Below, piece by piece: positions 35,739 through 46,594 of a stretch of 64,000 nucleotides of DNA. The stretch comes from Sodiomyces alkalinus F11 (Eukaryota; Ascomycota; Sordariomycetes; Glomerellales; Plectosphaerellaceae). Within the stretch, counting starts at the first letter, position 1; each line of letters starts with the position of its first letter. Under the pieces are notes generated by a model. The model ran no database searches. It had not been told where the DNA came from and saw nothing but the letters and a program-made list of their open reading frames with translations. The position numbers and the translations under genes are program-made. The DNA is taken from positions 124,001 through 188,000 of the forward strand of contig NW_021167090.1 in NCBI RefSeq assembly GCF_003711515.1. The letters are read 5' to 3'.

Positions 35739-36647
35739 ATGGCTCGCACTGAGCTCGAGTATCCCAAGCAGCCTTATGGCACCGTCAACCGCTATAGCCC
35801 ACGCGGTAAGTTGGGGACCAATCCATCCCTAGCCTACTGACAACATCACCTCTCATTTGGGAGCGCAAGAGGCTGATATACTCCAACTACCATCCATCCA
35901 GCTTCGTACGCCCTGCGCACCATACACGGTATAATCAACTCCTGCCCCATCTTACATGTCTCCTTCAACCCCCCAGACAGCTCTTTCCCGACGATCCTTC
36001 CCATGATCGGCCAAATGGGCTCCTTCGATCGTCCTTCCGCCGACGAAGGCCAGGTCCTCGACCTCTACCTCCACGGCTACGTCTCGTCCCGCATCATCAA
36101 CACCACCCGCAAAACCACCGGTGCCGCCGACGAACCTGATGGCCTCCCTGTCTGCGTCGCCGCCAGCCACCTCGATGGCCTCGTCCTCGCCCTGACCCCT
36201 AACTCCCACAGCTACAACTACCGTTCTGCTGTCCTTTTCGGCCACGCAACCCTCGTCGAGGACACCGCCGAAAAGCTCTACGCTATGGAGCTCATGACCG
36301 ACGCCGTGGTCCCTGGCCGCTGGTCCAACTCTCGCGTGCCGCCCAACGCCGCCGAGATGTCTTCCACCGGCGTCCTCCGCGTGCGCATCACCACTGGTAG
36401 CGCCAAGATCCGTGCCGGGCCCCCCAGCGACGATAGACACGATCTCGAGAACCCAGACGTCGTTGGCCGTGTTTGGACCGGCGTGGTCCCCGTCCATACT
36501 ACCTTTGGCAGCCCCATTCCAGGACCGTACAATGCCGTCACGGACGTCCCTCCGTACTTGCAGGACACCATCGACGAGTGGAATCAATCAGGAGCTGAAT
36601 CGGCTATGGAAGCTGCGAACCCACGAAAGGCAGCCCCGAAATCCTGA
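35739..36647 (+). CDS. Pyridoxamine 5'-phosphate oxidase-like flavin-binding protein
   Basis: Two exons, 35739-35805 and 35902-36647, encode 270 aa. The 96-nt intron has a GTAAGT donor and CAG acceptor, and the junction reads RYSPR then ASYALRTIHGIINSCPILHVSF. That pattern, Y-x-x-R-x-x-I..I...(C)PILHVSF followed by PTILPMIGQMG, is the start of the PNPOx-like split-barrel fold of the Pfam Pyridox_ox_2 type, as are HGYVSSRIIN and later LPVCVAASHLDGLVLA and YRSAVLFGHA. Such proteins bind FMN or a related flavin and are often annotated as nitroimidazole-resistance-like proteins. The substrate is unknown. No signal peptide; probably cytosolic. It converges with the spermidine-synthase-like gene 209 bp downstream. 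Confidence 0.85.
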
Positions 36648-36855
36648 GAAGAGGGCGAATAAAGTTGGCACACACATCTTCGCGGCGCGGCGTGTTCTCT
36701 TCAGATATTTGCAGTATATATGTCCCGATAAACAGTTTTTATGTTTCAATCGCGCCTTCTCTGTAATGACTCGAAAAGCCCTTGCCTAGAGAGCTTTCGA
36801 CAGAGAAAAAAAAGACAAGGAAAAGAAAAGGAGAGGAAAGAGAGAAAACAGTTTC

Positions 36856-38760
36856 TCACCACAGCTCCCAGATCTTTCCGGGTATAACAATACGCATCAC
36901 ATCCCAATGTCCCAGGGCACTCGTCTGGTGCCATTTGGCCAGCTTCTGCGTCTCATTCTTCCTCATGATACCACCATCCTCACTCGACTTGAAGCTGGAT
37001 TCGCGCACTTCGTGTCTGGGCATGAGGTAGGCCTGTCGAGACCGGCTGCCAAGGAAATCTGCCGGAATGGGATCCCTAAACGTGATGTCGCCGGCCGTCT
37101 TCTTGCAGAAAATAACCATATTGGTGAAGTCCTGGCCCTCTTTGGCCAGCGTCTCCGCATCTGGCTCGGGGGACTCACGGAAGATACGGCAGGTGGGGAA
37201 CACCTCCTTGATCGTGTTGACAACGATCTTGGGCGCCGGGTGCATGAAATCGCCAGCATAATTCTTTGTGTGTTTTGTTATTAGACTCGCGAATCGCTCG
37301 GGGGTAAAAAGGAAAAGGAGTAAGAGAAGAGTGTGGGGCACTCACAATAGCAATGACACCGTCCGGCTTGAGGAGAGTGTTGAGACCTTGCAAAAACTCG
37401 AGCGTGAAGAGGTCAACAGGCTCCGCACCCCCCGTGAAGACATCGTGGACGATGTAGTCGAACTTGGCATCCGTCTCCGCAAGAGAAGCTGTGTAGCTCA
37501 CCGCATCATCGATGACAGCAGTGTGGTTGGCGGGGAAGGTGAAGTGCTTGGAGGCAAATTCGTGAACCACAGGATCAATCTCGACCACAGTTGTGTCGAT
37601 GCCGTGCGCCACCAATCCGCTTGGTGTCGTGCCAATACCCAATCCGCTGCCTACTGTGTCAGTAAAAAAGGGTAAAATAGGAAATAATATGTGAGGGCAG
37701 TTTTTTTCTTCAGGACTTACACGACAAGTGCCTTGGCCTCGGAATCGGGGACAGGCTCGGGAATCTGGACGAGCCTCACGGCCTCCAGCATGACGAAGAC
37801 GCCATAGATGGGTTCGGATACCCGAGAGTCCGTGGGCCGGATTTTCGTCCACTCCCCTCCAAGCAGCGAGTGGTCGCACCGCAAAACGCGGTAGCCCTCC
37901 TTGAGGCTCTCCATGACGGAGATGTACCCCGTCGTGGATTCCCTGCGATCCAGCAAAAGCCAGTCCTCGGCCTGCAGCGTGCTGTTGAGCTTGGCAGTCG
38001 CCGCCGGCGTCGGGACGTGGTAGTTAAGCATGGAGGTGTGGTACATGGCCGGAATGGCCAGGGCGGCGATGTTGGACGACGCGAACAGCGTGTAGGCAAG
38101 GCTGAGGAGGATCTCATACCCGACCCGGGACGTGAGGAACGACCAGCCCAGGAAGACGTGCATGTAGCCGCCCGTCAAGCTCTCGGCGAGCTTGAACAGC
38201 GCCCACGATCCGATTCCCGGCCCGGCATCGGCCAGGAACGACGGCAGCATGGAAAGGTCGGCCCCTTCGAGGAGGTTGGCCACCGTGGCGGACGAGAGGG
38301 CGACGAGCGGGAACAGGGTGAGGAGCTCGGTGACCGCCGGTCCGTACCGTGCCGTCAGCGTGCCGCTCAGTGAGAAAAGGAAGAACTGCACGGTCGGGAT
38401 GTACGCCGCGAACACGGGGAGGAGATGGGCCGGGTCGAACGGCAGGATGCGGGAGAGCCACACATTGCCAGACCATCCCGCGAAGGCGGCGGCCATGACG
38501 AGTTTCGAGTGCCACACCGATGTCGGGATGGCCCCGTAGACCGGCGTCAGGGCCAAGTAAGACGCGTTGCAGGCGGCCGCTACGAGGGTGAGCAGAATGC
38601 CCGTCCTGATGTAGATGGATGCCTGCTTTCGGAACCATCGCCAGCCGCCCTGCTCCTGGGCCTTGGCGGCGAGGTCCTTGAGTTCCTTCTCAAACCGCTC
38701 AGGTGAGGACGCCTCGGGTGCGGCCGAGGCCTGCTTGGTGCTCTTCTTTTTAGGGGGCAT
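36856..38760 (-). CDS. Membrane-anchored spermidine/spermine-synthase-fold protein
   Basis: Three exons, 38760-37721, 37646-37346 and 37263-36856, give 582 aa. The first acceptor is the third AG of a TAGGCAG run; only that choice restores the frame, giving the nucleotide-binding glycine motif ALVVGLGIGT. The N-terminus is lysine-rich (MPPKKKSTK), followed by several hydrophobic helices between residues about 50 and 240 (IRTGILLTLVAAACNASYLAL, LLPVFAAYIPTVQFFLFSL and others). The C-terminal 300 residues carry the aminopropyltransferase-like Rossmann fold (VVEIDPVVHEFA, YIVHDVFTGG, FLQGLNTLLKPDGVIAI). The membrane part separates it from true cytosolic Spe3/Spe4, so polyamine synthesis is not assured; a membrane methyltransferase-like role is possible. 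An in-frame ATG 37 codons upstream (38871) is less likely. Confidence 0.87.
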
Positions 38761-39539
38761 TGTGGTACTGGTTAGGTTGTCTTCGGTTGTCACTAGCACA
38801 TCGGCCTGGGTAAGGTAGACTCGAGGTAATGAGAAAAAACGAAGAATCGAGTAACAAAATTTTATGTACAAACGTCTACGACGACAATGGGCTGAAGTCA
38901 GTCAGAGGTCCATAACAGCCTGCTGTCGAAGCTCTGAGAAAAAATGAGACCAAGACGGGGGACAAGTCGATATTTCGTCTGCCGGACGGCTCACGTCTCA
39001 GCATAGGGACACGTGCTCATTGAGAACGGAGGTGACATGGCTTTTGTATGTATCACGTGATCACAGCGACCCAGGTATCAAACTCCGTGCCTCAACCTTC
39101 GCAGCTCGGGGTGTCTACCTCCGTATTTCTACGACGACGACCGAGCCGAGACTTGGACCTTCAACATCTCCCTTTTCTAAGCCAAAGAAATAAAATAGCG
39201 ACGAGAAATGCTTGAGCGATACAAGTCGCCATCGTTATCTTGTGGGTTGGGGCCTTTCGGCCATCTTGGTAACCGACCTCAGCGAGTGAACCTAAGCCCA
39301 AAATATGGAACGACCTTTTAGGTCATCGCTGCGCTGCGAACTCATTTTTCAACCAACCCTCCATGCGTTTTCTTCTATTTATGATTCCCATTTGATCCGG
39401 TACTTTTCAGGGATAGACGACGTATAAGAACATACATGACGACTATACGGGATGCCATCGTTGCCCTGCGGACGAAGCAACTCTGTACTTGTGACCCCCC
39501 GTTTATTCTCCTTATCCTTACAGGATTTTCTTCCCTTGC
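38761..39539. other. Intergenic, promoter of the spermidine-synthase-like gene and LGD1 3' region
   Basis: 779 bp with no open frame of protein character. An inverted ATCACGTGATCAC segment near 39,051-39,063 contains a CACGTG core, a possible bHLH site about 290 bp upstream of the spermidine-synthase-like start; this is inference only. Confidence 0.4.
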
Positions 39540-40987
39540 TTAGATTTTCGCTCCCTCGAGGATAGGTTTAGCGGCATCCGACTTCCACCAGCTTACGCCG
39601 GGTTCGCCGGGGTAGGAGTACCGGTCCATGCTCTCAGGCTTCATTTCAACACTGTAGCCCGGCTCGGTCGGGGTCTGGTAGTAACCGTCTTTGATGACGG
39701 AAGGGTGGAGGAAGTGCTCGTGCAAATGGTCGACGTACTCGAGGACGGAGAGCTTTCCGCTGACGACGACGTAATCCATGGTGCTCAGGTGTTGGGTGTA
39801 TTCCGGGAGACCGACACCGCCCGAATGGGGGACGATCGGGACTCCATACTTCTTAGCGATTAGGAGGACGGCGAGGACCTCGTTCACACCGCCGAGGCGA
39901 CAGGCGTCGATCTGGCAGACGTCGATAGCGCCGGACATGAGGAGCTGCTTGAAGACGACGCGGTTCTGGCACATCTCTCCCGTGGCGACGCCGATGCCGT
40001 AGGGCTTAAGGGCTTCGCGGATAGCCCTGTGGCCCAGGATGTCGTCGGGCGAGGTGGGCTCCTCGATGAACCAGGGCTTGAACTCCTTGAGCTCCTTCAT
40101 GTACCCGATGGCCTCGGGCACGGACCAGATCTGGTTGGCGTCGACCATGAGGATGTTGCCCTTGTCGTAGCCGATGACGTCGCGCGCGATGGCCAACCTC
40201 CTCTTGTCCTGCTCGATGTTACCGCCGACCTTGAGCTTGAAGTGGCGGTATCCCTTGCCGAGGGTTTCCTGCAGGAGCGCCTTCATCTTGTCCTCGCCGT
40301 AGCCGAGCCAGCCGGCGCTGGTGGTGTAGGCGGGGACGGCGCGGTTGTTCTCTGCCTCGCGGATGCGCTGGGCCTTGGCCGGCTCCTGTTCCTTGAGCAG
40401 GGCGATGGCCTCGTCCGGGGTGATGGCGTCGGTGATGTAGCGGAAGTCGATGCACCGGACGAACTCTTCTGGTGTCATGTCGGCGACGATCCGCCAGACG
40501 GGCTTGTTGAGGACCTTGGCCCACAGGTCCCAGACGGCGTTGACCACGGCGCCGAGGGCGAGATGGACGACGCCCTTTTCGGGGCCGATCCAGCGCAGCT
40601 GGCTGTCGTTGACGAGATGCCGCCAGGTCTGGCCCCAGTTCTCGACGAGGGACGACAGCGTTCGGCCCTTGATCCTGTCGGCGAGATGGTTGATGGCATG
40701 ACAGACGATATCGTTGCCCCGCCCGATCGTGAAGGTCTAGGAGAGAGCGAAATGCGTGGTAAGCGAAGAAAATCGAAGTAAGGGGTTGGGTTTGCGTATT
40801 TCCAAGTAGCGAGGTATAAGTTATAACGTACCATTCCATGACCAGAGTGCTTCGAGTCTGTCTGGAGCATGCAGTAGGCAGCTGAATAGTCTCCAGCAGC
40901 ATTCATAGCATCAGAGCCCGTCTTGTCGAGTGATGTGGGAAACCTCACATCACGGGTGAGCCACCCAGTGATGGTTATTTCTGACAT
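39540..40987 (-). CDS. LGD1: L-galactonate dehydratase (D-galacturonate catabolism)
   Basis: Two exons, 40987-40832 and 40736-39540, encode 450 aa, the length of Trichoderma reesei LGD1. It removes water from L-galactonate to give 2-keto-3-deoxy-L-galactonate, second step of the fungal reductive pectin-sugar pathway. Enolase-superfamily (mandelate racemase) features are in order: HFKLKVG with the catalytic lysine (about 217), MVDANQIW (about 249), FIEEPTSPDD (about 274), ATGEMCQN (about 302) and the base histidine PHSGGVG (about 352). The N-terminus (DVRFPTSLDKTGSDAMNAAGDYSAAY) is close to the Trichoderma protein as I remember it. No other galacturonate-pathway gene is adjacent, and I found no TCCNCCAAT regulator site within about 1 kb upstream. 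Confidence 0.96.
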
Positions 40988-42753
40988 GTTAAGGAGATAT
41001 GAAGAGATGTCTTCCTTGGAAGGAAGGGGGGAAAGGCTAGAGTAAGGCAGTGATATATTAAAAAAACAGAGGAGCCGGCTTCAGGAGATAAGATGGGACA
41101 TATCTAGGTAGGGAATGTATCGAGGTTGAGAATAACAACAGGAAAAGAGGTTTGTATATCTCGCCTTCGAGAGACAGACGCCGGTAGAGTAGCTCTATAC
41201 GAAGCAGATGATCCGCCCCAAGTTTGACCCCCTATAGGAGGATTGGACTCTTGTCGGCGGACCTTCGCGACATGCGCTCCAACTACACTACAGTTGGGAC
41301 TGGTGAGACGACGGCGGCGGCGGAGTCATGGATGAGGGGCAGAAACGGAGAGGGGGCTAACCCGCGCCGACGAGATGTGGGGGAGGGGTAAAATGCCGGA
41401 GTGGAGGGCCACTACCCTGTAATCCGGGGCGTATAGGCCGGCTTAGGGGCCCAGTTTCGGGGGGCGTTTACCGGGGAAGACCTAGTCTGATTGATGGAGA
41501 AACTATTCGGGCTCAACTCAAGTTACTCAACTATGGTGATTTATCCCGACAGGAGAAATCTATGTCTTCACTTCTTTACTTGCAGGAAGGTTTGTTTTAA
41601 AAACTACCCGAAATATAAGACGAGTTAAGAACTATATATATAAAAAAGTTAAACTTCGATTAAACTATAACCCTCGCTCTAATAGCTATACAATACAACG
41701 GTTGCAGGCGTAAATATCGGGCCCATGTCGCCTTGCTGGGACGGCTGGCTCATGACCCCGCACACCATAAGGCGAATCGTATAACTGTTCCAAACCCTCC
41801 TGGCCGCATTGGCTGGCCATGTCGTCTCTCCAAGGGAAATTCCAAGCAATGGATTATGCCACCATTTACACAACCAGGCTCCAGAACCCCGTTACCATAC
41901 ATACATATCCCCACAAGCACCGACCCCCAAATCGACACGGTGCGATCATTTGCAGTGGACGGTTCGCGGAAAAGGCCGCTGAATCTTGCCCGCCCTTTCT
42001 AGGACTTCCATTATCTCTTTGAGCTAACAGGCCGGACAATGAGTCGAAAAGGGGACATTCACCAACTGACTTGGATGCCGCCCTCGCGGCTGTTTCCGAT
42101 CCATTAGGATAAGCTGTTTTGGCCGTTGGGCACCAAACGAGTTCGAACACTCGATGTTTTTGGCAGTTCCCTGACGGTCCTGCACCACAGATCTACACAC
42201 TACCTCAATCAATTTACCCTTAATTTTCCCCTCAATTTTGACCCGATTTTACACGGTTCCAGCTACGCTATATCTGACATTGTATGGGTAGAAGTAAGTA
42301 GTCCTGGTCGGTGGCGTCGTGGCGATAACGTTAGTTCCAACCCAGCCACAAGCCAAGTCAGCCAACCTGCAGTCTTCCTATCTTTCATGATGACGTACCC
42401 TTGGTTTATTACATTGAAGTACACGAGAATGCAGGCCCTTCTTCCTTTTCTTAACCTCGCTTGCTTAATCGGTCAGGGGACGGGATTGGGCAGCTGACTA
42501 TGATGCAGGTGAGTTGGCATTCGGGACTAGTCGACTTGATGCGGCGCATCCTGTTTCTCTGTTCCAGAAGATGCCAATACAACCTCGACTCACTCCTGTC
42601 CAGATCACATGCTTCTATGGAGTAATTCGTCCATCTACCTTACATACAATATTTTTGAACCTTTAATCGCGATACATCACTTCGAAGTGGTCATGTCCGC
42701 TGCAATCTCCTCATAGCGCCGCTTCGCATGTTCTTCCGCAGTGTATTTATTGT
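40988..42753. other. Divergent 1.8 kb promoter region between LGD1 and the Ser/Pro-rich gene
   Basis: Non-coding. A run at about 41,590-41,700 is abruptly TA-rich and poor in CA/TG, like the RIP-damaged block at the end of the window; the flanks have normal composition. Other open frames here are short and unconvincing. Confidence 0.5.
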
Positions 42754-44019
42754 TTGTTCTGCACAATGTCCGTATCACAACCCTCGCTCTCGGGCAGCAC
42801 AAGCCGCCTTGTCAAGCGACCCCCCACCGATCACTCTAAGCCTCCTGCTGCGATAATCTCGACGCAGCCGCTCAAGCCGCGGAAGAAGCTACAGAAGAAT
42901 AGCAACCGGGCAACACGATCTAACGTCGTCACTCCGCCACCCCACCCAACCGGGAGTCTGAACAGTAGCGCTTCAAGTCTCCCTAGTTTCCCGGCGGTTC
43001 CCCAACACGCAGGACCGCCTATCCAGCGGTCTCTACCCTCGCCGGACTTGAGCGATCCGATATGGACGGAGTACCTTCGATCTAGCGGACTCACGCAGGT
43101 TGGCCCTCCAGATACTTCAGACACCCCAGCGCGACGACGGCCAGAAGGAAGGGATGTCGACGAGCACCAGCTGCAGGGGCCGAACCACGTATCCCCCGTG
43201 CTTTCCGAGTTTTCCCACTTGGCCATTCGAGATGCATCCTCTCGTCCATCTCTCGACAGCTCCGCCGCGAGCTCTCCCGCTTCATTAGCAAGCACGGTGT
43301 CGACGATGAGACGCGGCGCCAAGACCCCCGTCTTCTCCATAGGGCAGCTGGAGGCAAACCCCGGACTTTGTACAGGCAACGAGTTCGAGTTGAGTGCGGC
43401 GAACCAGACCAGTGCGCAGTCCAGGGCATACCCGGGCATCTCCGATGCCGACCCGATATTCCCATACAGCAGCTCAGGACTTGATTCATATCCGTCGGTC
43501 AAAGACCATCACCAACCAATCCAGACTGTAGATGCCGAACATACCCGGGCCGGCTGGCCATCTACCTCCATTTCCATGCCGCCACCCTCGCCATATAAGG
43601 CTTTGGACCCTTCTCCCGTTCCTGACGAGGGCACATTCGTCGAGTTCGACGAGGAAGCAATATATTTTAAACCCTTGTCCTTTCCCGCCGAATCCACCTC
43701 TCCGCTGCAGAAGCAAGACTCTGATGATCACCCGCGGCTGTCTTCCACCGCTCAAGAGAATCTCGACCTGCAGATGTGCACAGAGTTGCTGACGCGAGAG
43801 CTGGGAAAGGTCATGTTGGACTCATCGGGACACGAAGCCGACCCCTCTGCCTTGCAGATTAAACTCATGACCGAGGCGTACGAGAGACTCAGGGGCCGAG
43901 TCCTGGAAATAAAGGAATCGCAGCCGGAGGGACTGAGCGGTATAGAGACCATGTTCGACTCTTGGTTAGGCGCCCTCTATGCACTACATCAACGATGGAC
44001 GATGGGAATGAATGTATGA
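42754..44019 (+). CDS. Unassigned Ser/Pro-rich protein with C-terminal helical domain
   Basis: A single-exon frame of 421 aa. A second Met at codon 5 (MSVSQPSL) is an equally good start. Residues 1-330 are disordered, Ser/Pro/Thr-rich, with a basic patch (KPRKKLQKNSNRATR) that could serve as a nuclear or membrane-binding signal. Residues about 340-421 are ordered and helical (LQMCTELLTRELGKVML, ALQIKLMTEAYERLRGRV, MFDSWLGALYALHQRW). This design, a disordered body with a short conserved C-terminal helical domain, recalls microtubule-organising adaptor proteins such as Mto2, but I cannot make the assignment. It lies 302 bp upstream of RAD10 on the same strand. Confidence 0.8.
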   Translation: MFCTMSVSQPSLSGSTSRLVKRPPTDHSKPPAAIISTQPLKPRKKLQKNSNRATRSNVVTPPPHPTGSLNSSASSLPSFPAVPQHAGPPIQRSLPSPDLSDPIWTEYLRSSGLTQVGPPDTSDTPARRRPEGRDVDEHQLQGPNHVSPVLSEFSHLAIRDASSRPSLDSSAASSPASLASTVSTMRRGAKTPVFSIGQLEANPGLCTGNEFELSAANQTSAQSRAYPGISDADPIFPYSSSGLDSYPSVKDHHQPIQTVDAEHTRAGWPSTSISMPPPSPYKALDPSPVPDEGTFVEFDEEAIYFKPLSFPAESTSPLQKQDSDDHPRLSSTAQENLDLQMCTELLTRELGKVMLDSSGHEADPSALQIKLMTEAYERLRGRVLEIKESQPEGLSGIETMFDSWLGALYALHQRWTMGMNV

Positions 44020-44321
44020 ATGTATGATACCCCATAACTCATGTAGAAATGAGATGGCCTTTCAGGTTTTTTTCCTTTTTCTTTTCTTCCGAGGTTTTTC
44101 GGGAATGATGCAAGATTTCCAGAGCGGGAAATGAGTGATAAGATAAGCCCTTATCTTATCTTTCTCCCCAGCTCACTGCACCCAGCCAACCTGCCAAAAC
44201 CCATCCAACAAGTTCAACCAAGTTCACGCATCTTCCCGCACTAACATCCCAACCAACGTCCAGTCCCATAACCGAGCCATCTTACCGCTTTCCGCCAGGA
44301 GTAGGATGCGCCTCCGAGACT

Positions 44322-45776
44322 ATGGATGACGATTTCGGGGCGGATTCCGAGTTTCTCGAAGCCCTCGCGGCCTCGGACCCGAGTCGACCGCAACCCCCCA
44401 AGCCGCTTGTGCAACAGCCAGTTCCTCAGAGGGCTCGGACTCAGGCTCAGCAGCCAACGCCCCAACGTCTAGATAAACCGGCACCGGCGAGCGTTCCGGG
44501 TCCAAAGGCGGCCCAGGCCCAGCCCACACCACAGGCTCTCCCGCAGCGGTCTTCAAGATCGGCTATCCAGGTTTCTCCCCGCCAGCGAGGGAACCCAGTC
44601 CTCGCCGCGTTGCGTTCCCTACCGTGGGAGTATAGCGATATTCCCGCCGACTACGTCCTCGGGCTCACTACATGTGCTCTCTTCTTGAGGTATGTCGGCG
44701 AACTTTCCTACTTTCCTTACTTTTGTGCTTCGGAACATTGTCACATCGTAATTGTCCATTTCCCCTCGACTCCTACGAGTACCCTCGACTGCCCTCGCCT
44801 GCCCTCGACTGCACTTGTGGATAGATAGATGCTGACCATATACCCTCGTTTCCCCTCCAGCCTGAAATACCATCGACTACACCCGGAATATATCTACCAG
44901 CGGACCCGCAAACTCCAGGGCAAATACAACTTGCGCATTCTGCTAACCTTGGTGGACATTCCCAATCACGAGGACTCACTCCGAGAGTTGTCCAAGACGT
45001 CGATCGTCAATAACGTGACCATCATCCTCTGCTGGTCGGCAGCCGAAGCAGCACGCTACCTCGAACTATACAAGTCCTACGAACACGCCAACTTCAGCGC
45101 CATCCGCGGGCAGCAGTCGTCGAGCTATGCCGAAAAGCTGGTCGACTTCGTCACCGTGCCCCGCAGCGTCAACAAGGCGGACGCCATCGCCCTGGTGAGC
45201 AATTTCGGCAGCCTGCGGGACGCCGTCAACGCGGACCCGGACCAGATCGGCGTCATTGCCGGGTGGGGTCCCGTCAAGGTCAGGAAATGGGTCGCGGCCG
45301 TGGAGGAGCCGTTCCGGGCGAAGAAGGCTGCGAAGCGGAATCGAGACCCGACGACGACGGACGGCGAAGGTAGCGGGGCTGGGACGCCGTCGGTACTGGA
45401 CCAGGCTGTGCCCATTGGGCGGGTTCCCCTGCGCGATATGCCGGTGCTGAGCGCGTCGTCTTCCCGGGCTACTCCGGCGTCGGCGTCGGATGACCCCGCT
45501 GGGTCTCGCGGCGGGAAGCAAAAGCAGCTTGCGCGGGATCGAGTTCCGGGGATGGATGGTGTCGATATGGATGACGAGGAGGCTATGATCGCGGCGGCGA
45601 TTGAGGAGTCGAAACGCACGGCGGAAGCCGAGGCGTCGCAGAGGACGGGTTCTGGCCCTGCCGGCACCAGTACCAGCGGTAGCAACGGCGACAGCGGCGG
45701 TACTACCGGCGAGTCTGGAGGCCAGTTGAGCGAGGGTATCGCGGCCGCGTTGGCGAGGCTAAGACAAAATGCTTGA
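44322..45776 (+). CDS. RAD10: DNA repair endonuclease subunit Rad10/ERCC1
   Basis: Two exons, 44322-44689 and 44861-45776, encode 427 aa. The intron has a GTATGT donor, GCTGACC branch site and CAG acceptor, and the junction restores TTCALFLSLKYHRLHPEYI, the Rad10 core. The central nuclease-like domain (VLAALRSLPWEYSDIPADYVLG, YNLRILLTLVDIPNHEDSL, ILCWSAAEAARYLELYK) is followed by a helix-hairpin-helix pair at about 220-275 (SVNKADAIALVSNFGSLRDAV, GWGPVKVRKW), which dimerises with XPF/Rad1. The dimer cuts 5' of lesions in nucleotide excision repair and single-strand annealing. The tail has a ubiquitin-interacting-motif-like helix (DDEEAMIAAAIEESKRT, about 357-376) and a Gly/Ser/Thr-rich end. 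Confidence 0.95.
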
Positions 45777-46594
45777 ATTATTTGCACGAAGACACCTAAC
45801 AATGAAGCTCATTTCCCCCCCTCTCCCCCATCCCCCGAGTACAGGTTGAGCTCAGCCCTCGTATAATCCAACTTGCGACAAAGAATTCTCGCTCGGACTT
45901 GACACATCTCACAGGAAAGATATCTTGAGATTACCGTTTACCTTACCTTACGGAGCGTTAACTTTCGCCTGTTGCTGGGTCAACAGCTATTCCGACCTGG
46001 CCTAAATCGCCTATCCGAAAGAGCTTTGCCAGCGCTTATGCGAATCAACGCTTTACTTACACTTCTCCTGCTACCGATCAATATATTTACAATGCGTCCT
46101 GTCAGCACCGTTGCTTTCCTGCTCTTCTAGTTCCCCTGGTGATACTTTCCTCGTCCTCGTCCAGTGAGGTGCTAGCTTTAGCTTGTATCTTGATTGGGCC
46201 CGGCTTTTGGGATTTCTTTCCCTTTCCCTCGTATGTTCAAGTCTCTACGAAAGGCACAGACAGGCAGGCTGTGCCAACTTCCCTTTCTTCCTGCCTGTGA
46301 GAGTACCTCCAGCCTCGCAGGAAAGGAGGTGAAGAAAAAACAAAATGGCTTGATTGAGCGTCTTATAAGAGCCAGGGATATCTGTCGTCGATTCAGAACT
46401 GAGATGGTCTTGTTTATCTCTCCCATCTTTGGTTCTTCTCAGACTCGGCACCCGAGTCATTTTATACATCGCCACCTTCAGCATTCGTTTATTCCAACTG
46501 CTCTATCGCAGTCTGTTACTGTCGTTTCTGTTTTTCCCCCCTCTAGTTTATTCATTTCCATCCCTACACCTAGACCTGTGGTCCGGTTTGCTCC
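45777..46594. other. Intergenic, promoter of the GH47 gene
   Basis: 818 bp. CT-rich from about 46,430 into the GH47 start. TTTACCTTACCTTACGG near 45,937-45,953 belongs to the dispersed ACCTTA motif family. No gene seen. Confidence 0.45.

Noticed and set aside
40029..40781. Plus-strand frame of 250 codons
   Set aside because: Antisense shadow of LGD1; runs through its intron.
39540..44019. Galacturonate-catabolism gene cluster around LGD1
   Set aside because: Neither neighbour resembles a reductase, aldolase or transporter of that pathway.
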